This document shows, one piece after another, positions 46,748 through 56,735 of a stretch of DNA of 64,000 nucleotides (positions are counted from its first letter, which is position 1; the number at the start of each line of letters is the position of its first letter). The DNA comes from Argopecten irradians (taxonomy: Eukaryota; Mollusca; Bivalvia; Pectinida; Pectinidae). The translations under genes and the position numbers were made by a program. The stretch lies in contig NC_091134.1 in NCBI RefSeq assembly GCF_041381155.1, positions 41,747,338 to 41,811,337 of the forward strand. Direction: 5' to 3'. The notes under the pieces were generated by a model. The model had not been told where the DNA came from. It ran no database searches and worked only from the letters and a program-made list of their open reading frames with translations.

Positions 46748-49700
46748 CTCAAATATATCGGGTCGATTTTCCAACACTGATATAGCTACAGCAGCAGATT
46801 CCAGCGTAGAGAGAGCAGAGTCTGTGGGCTGTGTCCGGATCACATACTTACTGATAGGGTTGTCATTTATCTGTACCTACAATATCGACAGACAGATCGT
46901 TAATTAGATAATTTATTTGTACCTACAATATCAGACATATTGTTCATTAGATAATTTATCTGTACCTACAATATCAGACATATTGTTCATTAGATAATTT
47001 ATCTGTACCTATAATATCAGAAAGATCGTTAATAAGATAATTTATCTGTACCTACAATATCAGAAAGATCGTTAATTAGATCATTTGTCTGTACGTATAA
47101 TATCAGACATATCGTTAAAGAAGCTCCACCGCTGACAAATAGTATTTTTTCACTATCAAAAACAGCAGCAGACGATTTAGTACTTTTCTTCAGTTACAAA
47201 AGTTACTTACTTTACACAATTACCGCCCTTGAAAAGTTTGAGCTTCTAATTTTGCTTCAAGTTAAAAATATAAGAAAATAATTAATTGCATCCCGAAAAA
47301 ATTCCGTGGCACTATATACTATATGAAATGAAGTACTGATTGCGCATGACCCAAAGGCAAAATAAATTGTTTTATATTATTTTTTGTGTTAATTAGACTT
47401 ATGTATATACGATTAAACACCTATTATTGTTCAAATAATGAATATCATTTATATTGTGTCGGCGATGGAGCATCTTTAATTAAATAATTTATCTGTACCT
47501 ACCATATCAAACACATCGTTAATTAGATCATTTATCTGTACCTATAATATCATACAGATCGTTAATTAGATCATTAGACAGATCATTAATAAGATCATTT
47601 ATCTGTACCTATAATATCAGAAAGATCGTTAATTAGATCATTTATCTGTACCTACAATATCAGACAGATCCTTAATTAGATCATTTATCTGTACCTAAAA
47701 TATCAGAAAGATCGTTAATAAGATAATTCATCTGTACCTACAATATCAGAAAGATCGTTAATTAGATCATTTGTCTGTACCTACAATATCAGAAAGATCG
47801 TTAATTAGATCATTTGTCTGTACCTACAATATCAGAAAGATCGTTAATTAGATCATTTATCTGTACCTACAATATCAGACAGATCCTTAATTAGATCATT
47901 TATCTGTACCTATAATATCATACAGATCGTTAATTAGATCATTAGACAGATCATTAATAAGATCATTTATCTGTACCTATAATATCAGAAAGATCGTTAA
48001 TTAGATCATTTATCTGTACCTACAATATCAGACAGATCCTTAATTAGATCATTTATCTGTACCTATAATATCAGAAAGATCGTTAATTAGATCATTTATC
48101 TGTACCTACAATATCTGGCAGATCCTTAATTAGATCATTTATCTGTACCTAAAATATCAGAAAGATCGTCAATAAGATAATTTATCTGTACCTATAATAT
48201 CAGACAGATCGTTAATTAGGTAATTTATCTGTACCTACAATATCAGAAAGATCGTTAATTAGATCATTTGTCTGTACCTATAATATCAGACATATCGTTA
48301 ATTAAATAATTTATCTGTACCTACCATATCAAACACATCGTTAATTAGATCATTTATCTGTACCTATAATATCATACAGATTGTTAATTAGATCATTAGA
48401 CAGATCGTTAATTAGATCATTTATCTGTACCTACAATATCAGACAGATCATTATTTAGATCATTTATCTGTACCTACAATATCAGAAAGATCGTTAATAA
48501 GATAATTTATCTGTACCTACAATATCAGAAAGATCGTTAATAAGATAATTTATCTGTACCTACAATATCAGACAGATCGTTAATTAGATCATTTATCTGT
48601 ACCTACAATATCAGAAAGATCGTTAATAAGATCATTTATCTGTACCTAAAATATCAGAAAGATCGTTAATAAGATAATTTATCTGTACCTACAATATCAG
48701 ACAGATCCTTAATTAGATCATTTATCTGTACCTAAAATATCAGAAAGATCGTTAATAAGATAATTTATCTGTACCTACAATATCAGACAGATCCTTAATT
48801 AGATCATTTATCACACTTTTGTCTTTGATAATGAACGTTTTGCCCATGCGATACTGGTGCTGTCCGCGCCGTCATATCAGCGCCCGGGCTGATATCACAT
48901 TATGACGTCATAATTTGATATCAGCCCGGGCTGATATCAGTTATCAGCCCGGGCTGATATCAGTTATCGGCCCGGGCTGATATCAGTTATCGGCCCGGGC
49001 TGATATCACGTCATCCGGAGTTTTCAGTCCGGATTTTAGAGTTGCCGCTTCGATTCAGTTTCCTACAGACGATAAGCTGAATAACGGATACAATTTTCAA
49101 TATCAAAATAGCTCTCGGGTAAACGTATTGAGAAAGATATCAGAAATCAGAAATAGTCTGTTTCGTGATGATTTTACTGGAGATAAATGTCTTAACTAAG
49201 ATCAGGTTGAAATGAGTTTTGTCCACAGTGCCGGAAACAAAGCATCGCAATTCACATAATTATAACACAAAAAGAATGTATTCGGTATAAATAAATCAAC
49301 GACATGCGTTCGTCAACAAGAAGAGACACAGGAATAAATTAGACAGTTTAATACATGTACATGCAGTTTTCCCGTCGAATTCATGATTCCTATTTCTTGT
49401 CCGTCGTAAAACCGATCATTCTGAAATGAACCAGCTTTGCTGGAATTTGTTGAACATTATCATTTTAAAGTGATAGTTAACATTCACTAGGATCTTGTTA
49501 ATTTTCCTAAAAAATGTATGTTTCAGCTCGTCCATTGAACCGGGGATTATGTATTTGTCAAAAAACCTATACTGTGTACATGTACATGTAATGAAGTTTT
49601 TCCACTGTTTCAACATTAAATTGGCCTACAATATGACCAGTGGAATATCGGTCACTGATCAATACGTTTTTATACATGTTTTTAAATTGTTAAAATTTCT

Positions 49701-52067
49701 TTCTCCTTTTTTTCAAAATGTGTGATAAAAAGTTTATGATATGTCAATTTTGATATCGCACCCTTTATCAGCCCTTGACCTGATATCAGCCCTCGGGCCT
49801 GCGGCCCTTGGGCTGATATGGCGGTCACGAGCTGATAAAGGGTGCGATATCAAAATTGACATATAATAACCTCTAATTATCTGTACCTACAATATCAGAC
49901 AGACAGATCGTTAATTAGATCATTTATCTGTACCTACAATATCAGACAGACAGATCGTTAATTAGATCATTTATCTGTACCTACAATATCAGACAGACAG
50001 ATCGTTAATTAGATCATTTATCTGTACCTACAATATCAGAAAGATCGTTAATTAGATCATTTATCTGTGTCTGCAATATCAGACAGACAGATCGTTAATT
50101 AGATCATTTATCTGTACCTACAATATCAGACAGATCATTATTTAGATCATTTATCTGTACCTACAATATCAGAAAGATCGTTAATTAGATCATTTATCTG
50201 TACCTACAATATCAGACAGACAGATCGTTAATTAGATCATTTATCTGTACCTACAATATCAGACAGACAGATCGTTAATTAGATCATTTATCTGTACCTA
50301 CAATGTCAGACAGACAGATCGTTAATTAGATCATTTATCTGTACCTACAATATCAGACAGACAGATCGTTAATTAGATCATTTATCTGTACCTACAATAT
50401 CAGACAGACAGATCGTTAATTAGATCATTTATCTGTACCTACAATATCAGACAGATCGTTATTTAGATCATTTATCTGTACCTACAATATCAGACAGACA
50501 GATCGTTAATTAGATCATTTATCTGTACCTACAATATCAGACAGACAGATCATTAATTAGATCATTAATCTGTACCTGGAAAACAGAATCAGATTTAGAT
50601 TGTGTTTCTTTGTATTACAAACAACATTTTGAGATTTTGAGATTGTATGTTTTACATACAACCTTTTAAGATTGTATGTGTTTCTCTGTATTTCATACAA
50701 CCTTTTAAGATTGTATGGGGTTCTTTGTATTACATACAACCTTTTAAGATTGTATGTGTGACTTTGTATTACACAAAACCTTTTAAGATTGTATATGGTT
50801 CTTTGTATTACATACAACATTTTAAGATTGTATGTGTTTCTCTGTATTACGTAAAACCTTTAAAGATTATATGTGGTTCTTTGTATTATATACAACATTT
50901 TAAGATTGTATGTGTGTCTTTGTATTACATACAACCTTTTAAGATTGTATGTGTTTCTCTGTATTACATACGACCTTTTAAGATTGTATATGGTTCTTTG
51001 TATTACCTACAACATTTTAAGATTGTATATGTTTCTTTGTATTACATAAATCTTTTTTTATTTTAAAATTAATAAAGATAAGCTATACATCTTTGACATA
51101 ATATGAGAATATTTTGCAGTATTTATATAGACCCAGTCTGGTATCTTACACTTATATGTATATATGTTTTATACATGTACAATGTACATAATACAATTTA
51201 TTGAAGTGAAATGAGTAGCAGATTTAATTCTAAGGCCCTGTTATGGACAGTTAAGATAGTAAAAGATTTATCACACCTTTCTTGGGTAGGACAGTATTTT
51301 GTTTGCACAATAAATATTCTTTGCCTGTGCCCAGGTGCCGTCCAATATCACCAGGTTATAAGTGTGGTATTGGAGGGGAAGATTCTGGATGTCTGTAGCA
51401 TCATCTCCAGGGTAAAGGAGGAGAGTGTTGGCAGCTTTCAGAATCTCATTAACTTCAGGATACCTAAAACACCAAAATATTTACTTCTTTATTTCCAAAT
51501 CACTGGTGCCAACGATCCACTCCACACATGGGTGTTGACTGTCATCATGAGTAATGGCACTGGTGATAATAACTGCTACAGTACTGAATGCGTCTAACAT
51601 TCCCTCAAACGCGTTCCAGATTCGTTTGCGTTTCTTTTCGTTTAGTTTTGTTTGCGTTTTGTTTGGTCGACCGTTTTTCGTTTGCGTTTCGCGTTTTCGT
51701 TCGTTTGTGTTTTGATTCGTTTGAGCTTTCGTTCTTTTGCATTTGCGTGCGTTTGCGTTCCAATTCATTTACTGGATTTTATTCATTGATATTGGATAAG
51801 GAATGGTTGACTGTGCATGTGTTGGCTAATTAACTAAAAGTGGAGTCCATTGACGGTGTAGGCCAATAAATTTACATGTTCTAGACATTATAGCAAACAT
51901 ACACAAATAAAATTTTAAAAAAAAATTCCTTTTGTATCAAGACATTAATTAAATTTGGTACATGTAACGTACACACATTGTTTAATAGTAAGGATCATTT
52001 GTATACCTTTCTGCTCCAGGTTGATAGGTACATTGTACATGTGCACTTGTTAAACACACCCGCAGGG
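46748..52067 (-). CDS. DTWD2: DTWD2-like tRNA-uridine aminocarboxypropyltransferase (three internal exons)
   Basis: DTWD2-family enzymes transfer the 3-amino-3-carboxypropyl group of S-adenosylmethionine to a D-loop uridine of tRNA (acp3U). Three minus-strand exons splice in consistent phase. 52067-52007 ends ...GAER across a split Arg codon. 51463-51277 (after GTTTTAG, before AAAG|GTGTGA) encodes NTLLLYPGDDATD and YNLVILDGTWAQAKNIYCAN, containing the DTW-family signature DGTW. 46876-46748 (after ATATTGTAG, before GAG|GTAACT) encodes VQINDNPISKYVIRTQPTDS and ALSTLESAAVAISVLE. From memory, the order and spacing follow human DTWD2 closely (LYPG, IDGTWSQAK, YVIRMQPT, LSTLE-AAVALS). The 61-base first exon is the least certain. 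The N-terminal exons and the last exon were not found. DTWD1 or a bivalve-specific DTW protein is a less likely alternative. Confidence 0.8.
47119..47475. mobile_element. 357-bp MITE with TTAA target duplication (piggyBac-like)
   Basis: The ends are AGAAGCTCCACCGCTGACAA and, inverted, AGATGCTCCATCGCCGACAC, imperfect terminal repeats of about 23 bp. TTAA lies directly outside both ends (47115-47118 and 47476-47479). The uninterrupted unit elsewhere in the array reads CGTTAATTAAATAAT, so the empty site is known. No coding capacity. TTAA specificity is typical of piggyBac-type elements; the family is inferred. Confidence 0.8.
48872..49008. repeat. Array of perfect palindromes centred on CCCGGG
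   Basis: TATCAGCCCGGGCTGATA and close variants occur five times. CCCGGG centres lie at 48883, 48925, 48948, 48971 and 48994, the last four exactly 23 bp apart. Between the first and second is another perfect palindrome, ATTATGACGTCATAAT (48899-48914), which contains the cAMP-response element TGACGTCA. Confidence 0.85.
49739..49864. repeat. Perfect 34-bp inverted repeat with nested hairpin
   Basis: Arm 49739-49772 (ATATGTCAATTTTGATATCG and CACCCTTTATCAGC) is the exact reverse complement of 49831-49864. Inside is a second pair, ATATCAGCCC (49783-49792) and GGGCTGATAT (49810-49819), around GGCCTGCGGCC. The inner pair shares its sequence with the palindrome array at the other end of the insert. 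Confidence 0.85.
50640..51050. repeat. 39-bp minisatellite, about ten units
   Basis: CCTTTTAAGATTGTATGTGT, TTCTCTGTATTACATACAA repeats with a 39-bp period from 50662. Because 39 is a multiple of three, the array is open in several frames (for example a 139-codon frame), but those proteins are repeat artefacts. It lies in the same DTWD2-like intron, right beside the splice-site minisatellite. Confidence 0.85.
51604..51770. repeat. GTTTGCGTTTTC-type simple repeat
   Basis: Degenerate repeats of CGTTTGCGTTT with T-rich spacers. Open frames on both strands follow from the composition and are not genes. It is placed in the intron between DTWD2-like exons 51463 and 52007. Confidence 0.7.
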
Positions 52068-53949
52068 CTCGATAAAGTGGAATGAAGGGTTACAGACAGG
52101 TGTGAACTCACACCACAGGACGTCGTACTGCTGGTCATAATAACTCACTGGTGCATACATTATAAAATCAAAGTACTCAAAGTACTGCAAATACAACGCA
52201 GCATGCAGATACAGAAAAATTAGAATGAAATTAAATGAATTTGATGAATTCAGTACTGCCATCAAGTCCTGTTGATTATATGACATTTGATACACCACTC
52301 TGGTTTTGTGAAAAAAATAATTAATTCTTGATGAATATTTGACCAATCCGTATAAAAACATCAAGCTGTTAGGCAGATGCACCATTCTCCAGAAAACAGA
52401 TACTGTAGGTCCTGGAAAATTAAGTTTGATTGAAGGCTTTTTGCATATCTATCAGCAGTCTAATGTCTGGTGGTAGGGTGACCGACTTTGATATCAATTA
52501 TTTCAAGAATATTCAACTAATGTATATAATTTGTTTGAAATTCTTCTTAATAAAAAATTCCTACATAAATTAAACAATTTCAAAATAAAGAAAGCATTTA
52601 AGTCTTATATTCATCAAAAATGAGTTTTTGTCCTACACTCTTGACTTTTGTGTTGCACAGTTATGTATGTATTGTGAAACCATGCACACATGAGGGCAGC
52701 CTTATCAATAATCATTTTAAAACATAACTATAATGTACACAGAAAGAAACTCAGATAAGTTTACTTTTAACTCTGAGATCTAGATCTGTAAGCCTTAAGT
52801 AATTCCAATTTGTATTGTCATTAACAGTGTTTATGTAAGTTGGACATAGGAGTGTGTACACATGTAGAGTAGGTGTGTGTATATTCTACACAGAGGCTGT
52901 GTGAATTCCACTAATCAGAAAGCAGGCTTCCCATGACTGCATACACACAAATGCAGTAATGGGAATGCCACATTTTGATTGGTCCGAAGGAGGAGTCACA
53001 ACCAGATGTTGATTGTATGTACATGTATACAGATGTAGACACAGTTAGGGAGTATGTGTGTGTATATTATACAGAGGCTGTGTCAATTCCACCAATCATA
53101 AGGCAAGCTTCCCATGACAGCATACTGCAGTAAAGGGAATGCAACATTTTGATTGGCCAAAAGGAATATTGTTCAATAAATAGGGATTTTATGAATGGAA
53201 GTTTATGAATGGAATGGTTTAAGAGGTCACCACTAGATGTCATTATAGGGCATGTCCTACTCAGTTCTACACATCATGGTAAACCGGATAGCATTAATAC
53301 AAACGCTAGTCGCATTGTATTAAAAATCATATTCGACTCAGCACTGTAAGCATTGGATCACATTATTTTCTAGTGATACACACACTATTTTGATAATAAA
53401 ATAACACAATTAATAATATCTCAACCATCGCTTAATATAGTATTTAAAATGAATATTTTTTTTTACATATTTTATGAAAAATTAAGAACGGACCAAAGTC
53501 AATAGATATTAAATCATAATTGACGTATATATATACATAATCGTACAACATGAACTGACAGTTGATACATTCAACTGTATTTCTGTATTTATACACGTAT
53601 TCCTCAATGATATGATTGATCATTGTATTTTTGGTATGCGTGCACGTTGTGACTTAATACCTAGGTCATGCTTGAATGCCATTCTGCGTACATTAGATCT
53701 AGTGCTCAGGCACCCGGACTGATATTGTATAATGTTTTTTAATTCTGTTTCTCTTACGCAAGGCTGGGTGATTTTATAAATATTTATTAGAACCATAGCA
53801 AATACAGTCTATGGTCACTTGGGTTAGGAAGCGATAGTACAATGTATATGTATACTTATATAATTAGGACCTAGGATGATGTGAAATACTTAGGACCTAG
53901 GATGACTTATTTCACAATTGAATCATCTTTTTATCTCTCTTACCCAATC
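52068..53949. other. Upstream region of the DTWD2-like exons, no further exon found
   Basis: Earlier DTWD2 exons (with the HPAEE-type motif) should lie to the right but were not found. A 111-codon minus-strand frame (52385-52050) ends inside the 52007-52067 exon in another frame. A tandem duplication lies at 52860-53170; otherwise nothing is recognised. Confidence 0.4.
52860..53170. repeat. Tandem duplication of about 175 bp
   Basis: GTAG(A)-C(A)-AGT-AGG...TGTGTGTATATT, CAGAGGCTGTGT-AATTCCAC, GGCTTCCCATGAC and CATTTTGATTGG occur at 52868-52985 and again at 53030-53162. Each copy has ATTTTGATTGG, an inverted CCAAT-type motif. Confidence 0.65.
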
Positions 53950-55170
53950 CTGACGATAAGTTTATTAAACAATTGAACTCAGTTCTTTTTAATTTTTTGT
54001 GGAATAGCAACTGCGATAAAATCAAGAGGGAAATTATTACAAGAGGATATCTAGAGGGTGGCTTGAAAATGATTAACCTACGGGCATATATTGATGCACT
54101 TAAAATAAGTTGGATAAGGAGAATCTATAGAACAGAATGTAAGTGGTGTACTATTCTGAAAACTAAAGTTAATTTTAATCTATTAGCCAATTGTGGCAGT
54201 GATTATTTAAACTTAATCATGAAAAGGATAAAAAATGTCTCTTGGACTGATGTTCTGAAAGCTTGGTATAATTTAAGAAGTAAATTGTTTAAATCTAATA
54301 AGTATAAATTCAATGTGTTAAAATCAACCTATATGGTATAATGAAAATATAAAATTAGGGAACAAAACTATTTTTATCAAAGACTTTTTAATAAAGGAAT
54401 AATGTATATACAGGATTTGATTAAGATAACACTATTGAATCATTCTTCTCTTTTAACGAATTTTGTGAAATTCATGGTAGAATTTGTAATTTTCTCGAAT
54501 TTCATGGATTATCTTGAACATTTAAAAACTACCTTAATTACACCCTTTTCCTAATAGTAATACACAAGTTATTTTTCCATCAAACACCATTACATTTGGA
54601 AATAATTCTGAAAAGGACTCGTGGATCTGCAAGATTTCTTATAAATTCTTATTCAAAATGAAACGGAATATTACTGGCCAAGAGAAAATGGGGTGAATTA
54701 TTTGATTATGACCAGGAGACATGGAAAAAAGATTTATAATACTCCATTTCGAATTACTCATATACTAAATTGCAGTGGCTACAATACAGAATTTCACACC
54801 ACATCTTAACAACAAATTCTTATCTTTGTAAAGTAGGTCTCTCTAATAATCCTCACTGTGTGTTCTGCTCTGTAGAAAGGGAGACAATCACTCATATTTT
54901 TTGGGAATGTACCGAAGTACAAGCTTTTTTAACTGATTTTGAGTGTCTACTGGATATCCTTTACTTACCATTCTCTATCAATAAAGAAACAATGCTTTTG
55001 GACTTTTTAGACAAAATGGTATATACAACAGGATGACAAAAATCGCCATGCTGTTACAGAAACATATCGCAATTCGGAAAAGTTTAAGCTTATTATAGAG
55101 TATATTATATTTTTGAATGGTAAATGTTAGATGAAAATCAGTAACCACTGGGCTTAACCTTGTCGTTTGT
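53950..55170 (+). mobile_element. Decayed L1/Tx1-like LINE, C-terminal part
   Basis: 53973-54341 encodes FNFLWNS, GYLEGGLKMINL and ALKISWIRRIYR. 54770-55036 encodes MQWLQYRISHHILTTNSYLC and CVFCSVERETITHIFWEC. Both are typical of the region after the catalytic domain in Tx1-type L1 LINEs, with a C-terminal CxxC...H...C knuckle. The frame between them is broken several times. It is the same family type as 16455-17720 but on the plus strand. Confidence 0.7.
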
Positions 55171-56090
55171 TTTTGTTTCATATAACGTTTACCATCTTCG
55201 ACGTTTTTATTCTATGTTATTTACGTTACAATCACTTAAAATATTTTTGTTTGGAATAATTAATGGTTGTTGACGTTAATTATTTTGAACACAATTGGTT
55301 TAAGATGCACGCTTCTAGTGTCCAAAAACCATTATCCACCCTCCCAGCCTGCCTATGTGCTCTCTCTCTTTCATCCGTTCACAGTCCCCCTACCGCTCAC
55401 GCCATCTACTTTCTTGCGCTTTCCTCTAGTCTCCCAGTCTATATTAAAACTCTCAGGTATCTTATACATTAAGTATCTCTCCGCAAATCTTATTTATGAA
55501 TGTGTTGCAGATCAAATGGAAGTCTTGTTTGATACTTGTATTATGTCCACTTCACATTGTATAAGATATGTATAGTATTGATTGAAATGCCTTTTGATAA
55601 TAAAAACATAAAAAATAATAATAAATACTCACCTGCATTAGAGGGTGGTACCTCTAGGCACTGTTCATTCATATAGTGCCGGTTGTTAGTTTGAATTATG
55701 TACAATAGATAGTTTCGCATCCATAAATACATATAAATTGCTTCGTATCACTGGCCTGCCAATAAATTGTACAAGAAGGCTCAGACTGAAATGCGTGAAA
55801 TATAATTTATATTTTCCTTTGTGAATAATCTTTCGCGAAGGGACGTAACTCCTGTGCAGATTAGCGACCGACCGTCAGGTAGGCAACAGCCACAGGTAAA
55901 CACAGGGTATTGTTACCAATGTCGATTCATCACCTAAACTGTAGGGTTAATATATATAAAGGTATTTGTAACAATAAGAAGGTACTGACATGACCGAAGA
56001 ACATGTGTATCAGAATATTAAGGTAAACAGGTTTTTTTTAAATCATTATATCTATTTATTTTATTTATTATATTTATTTACTTATTTTTG
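55171..56090. other. Non-coding DNA upstream of gene 3
   Basis: Frames at 55263-55575 are low complexity. A donor-like CAG|GTGAGT pattern on the minus strand near 55632 has no partner exon that I can name. Confidence 0.35.
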
Positions 56091-56493
56091 CACTATGCCG
56101 ATCTACTATTGATACGATTGGTGATATTGTTAAACATGTATATTATGAACACCCGGCTGAGTGGTTGTTTAAGTCTGTGTATAGTCCATGGAGTGATCAA
56201 ATGATCCTTCATGAAGTATTTATAGATAAATACAAATTGGCAGGAACATTTCTAAAGGAAGGACTTTTTTGTAGTATGTTTTGGCAGAACTCCAAAATGG
56301 AAAAGAGTATTGGTATTTGGAAATACTTAACATATGTGTAATAAAGGTTTACTTAGAATAGCGTTAATGCCCGTTCACGAATATAGACTATTTAAATTCG
56401 GGAGTGTTGGGACAGTGTGTGTTAGGTATAGAGTTGTGTTGAATAGTCGTTTTACTCCCCGCACACTACGCAATTTAAGCCAGCGATGGGACA

Positions 56494-56499
56494 GTGAGT
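56494..56499 (+). promoter_or_regulatory. Conserved 5' splice donor of a possible non-coding exon 1 (gene 3)
   Basis: GGGACA|GTGAGT here matches GGTACA|GTGAGT at 13306 in the gene 2 duplicate, in otherwise diverged surroundings. Upstream frames have stops, so it would close a 5' UTR exon. Transcription evidence is lacking. Confidence 0.35.
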
Positions 56500-56735
56500 T
56501 GTTCATTCATTGTTGTTTTAATGTATGCCTACAAAATTATATTTTGTATAGAGTAGACTTTTGAATGAATGTATAATAATTATGAAAACTAATTCTTAGT
56601 TAACGTTTTAAAATATGTAGAAAGTATAAAAATGTATGTTTGTATGATTTTTAGCACTCAAACTTGGTAAGAATATAATCGTTTTTTACTATCTGTAAGT
56701 GCAGTCTGAGTAAATGATTTCATGATTTTTAACAG

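Larger units (their letters stand above)
48813..49876. mobile_element. 1064-bp palindrome-rich insertion in the minisatellite
   Basis: The array breaks at TTATC (48808-48812) and resumes with TTATC (49877-49881); intact units have a single TTATC, so this looks like a 5-bp target duplication. Both sides of the insert carry ATATCAGCCC-type palindromes: an array at 48872-49008 and a large hairpin at 49739-49864. The middle (49020-49730) is ordinary AT-rich DNA without a credible gene. No simple terminal inverted repeat is visible, so the class is unknown. Confidence 0.65.
46877..50577 (-). repeat. 43/47-bp intronic minisatellite containing a 3' splice site per unit
   Basis: Plus-strand unit: TTAATTAGATCATTTATCTG, TACCTACAATATCAGACAGA, TCG. 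Most central units are 43 bp; those at the right end are mostly 47 bp with an extra GACA. In the sense of the DTWD2-like gene each unit reads CTAATTAACGATCTGTCTGA, TATTGTAG, GTACAGATAAATG. The last 13 bases equal the start of the exon at 46876 and the preceding part equals its acceptor. The blocks are 46877-47118, 47476-48812 and 49877-50577, roughly fifty units, interrupted by two insertions. Confidence 0.9.

Noticed and set aside
46877-50577. CRISPR array
   Set aside because: The units have no unique spacers, the context is an animal intron, and unit boundaries track a splice site.
50647-51066. 139-codon plus-strand frame with repeated PFKIV/SLYYIQ units
   Set aside because: It is the translation of the 39-bp minisatellite; similar open frames exist on the other strand for the same reason.
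52050-52413. Minus-strand frame ending FTPVCNPSFHF with two possible acceptors, considered as a terminal exon of another gene
   Set aside because: It overlaps the DTWD2-like exon 52007-52067 in another frame, no family was recognised and no partner exon or poly(A) signal is convincing.
56090-56335. About 80-codon open stretch before gene 3 (HPAEWLFKSVYSPW...)
   Set aside because: The homologous region at 12.85-13.15 kb is not open and no acceptor lies at its start, so it is probably 5' non-coding DNA. Its HPAE resembles a DTWD motif only by chance and is on the wrong strand.
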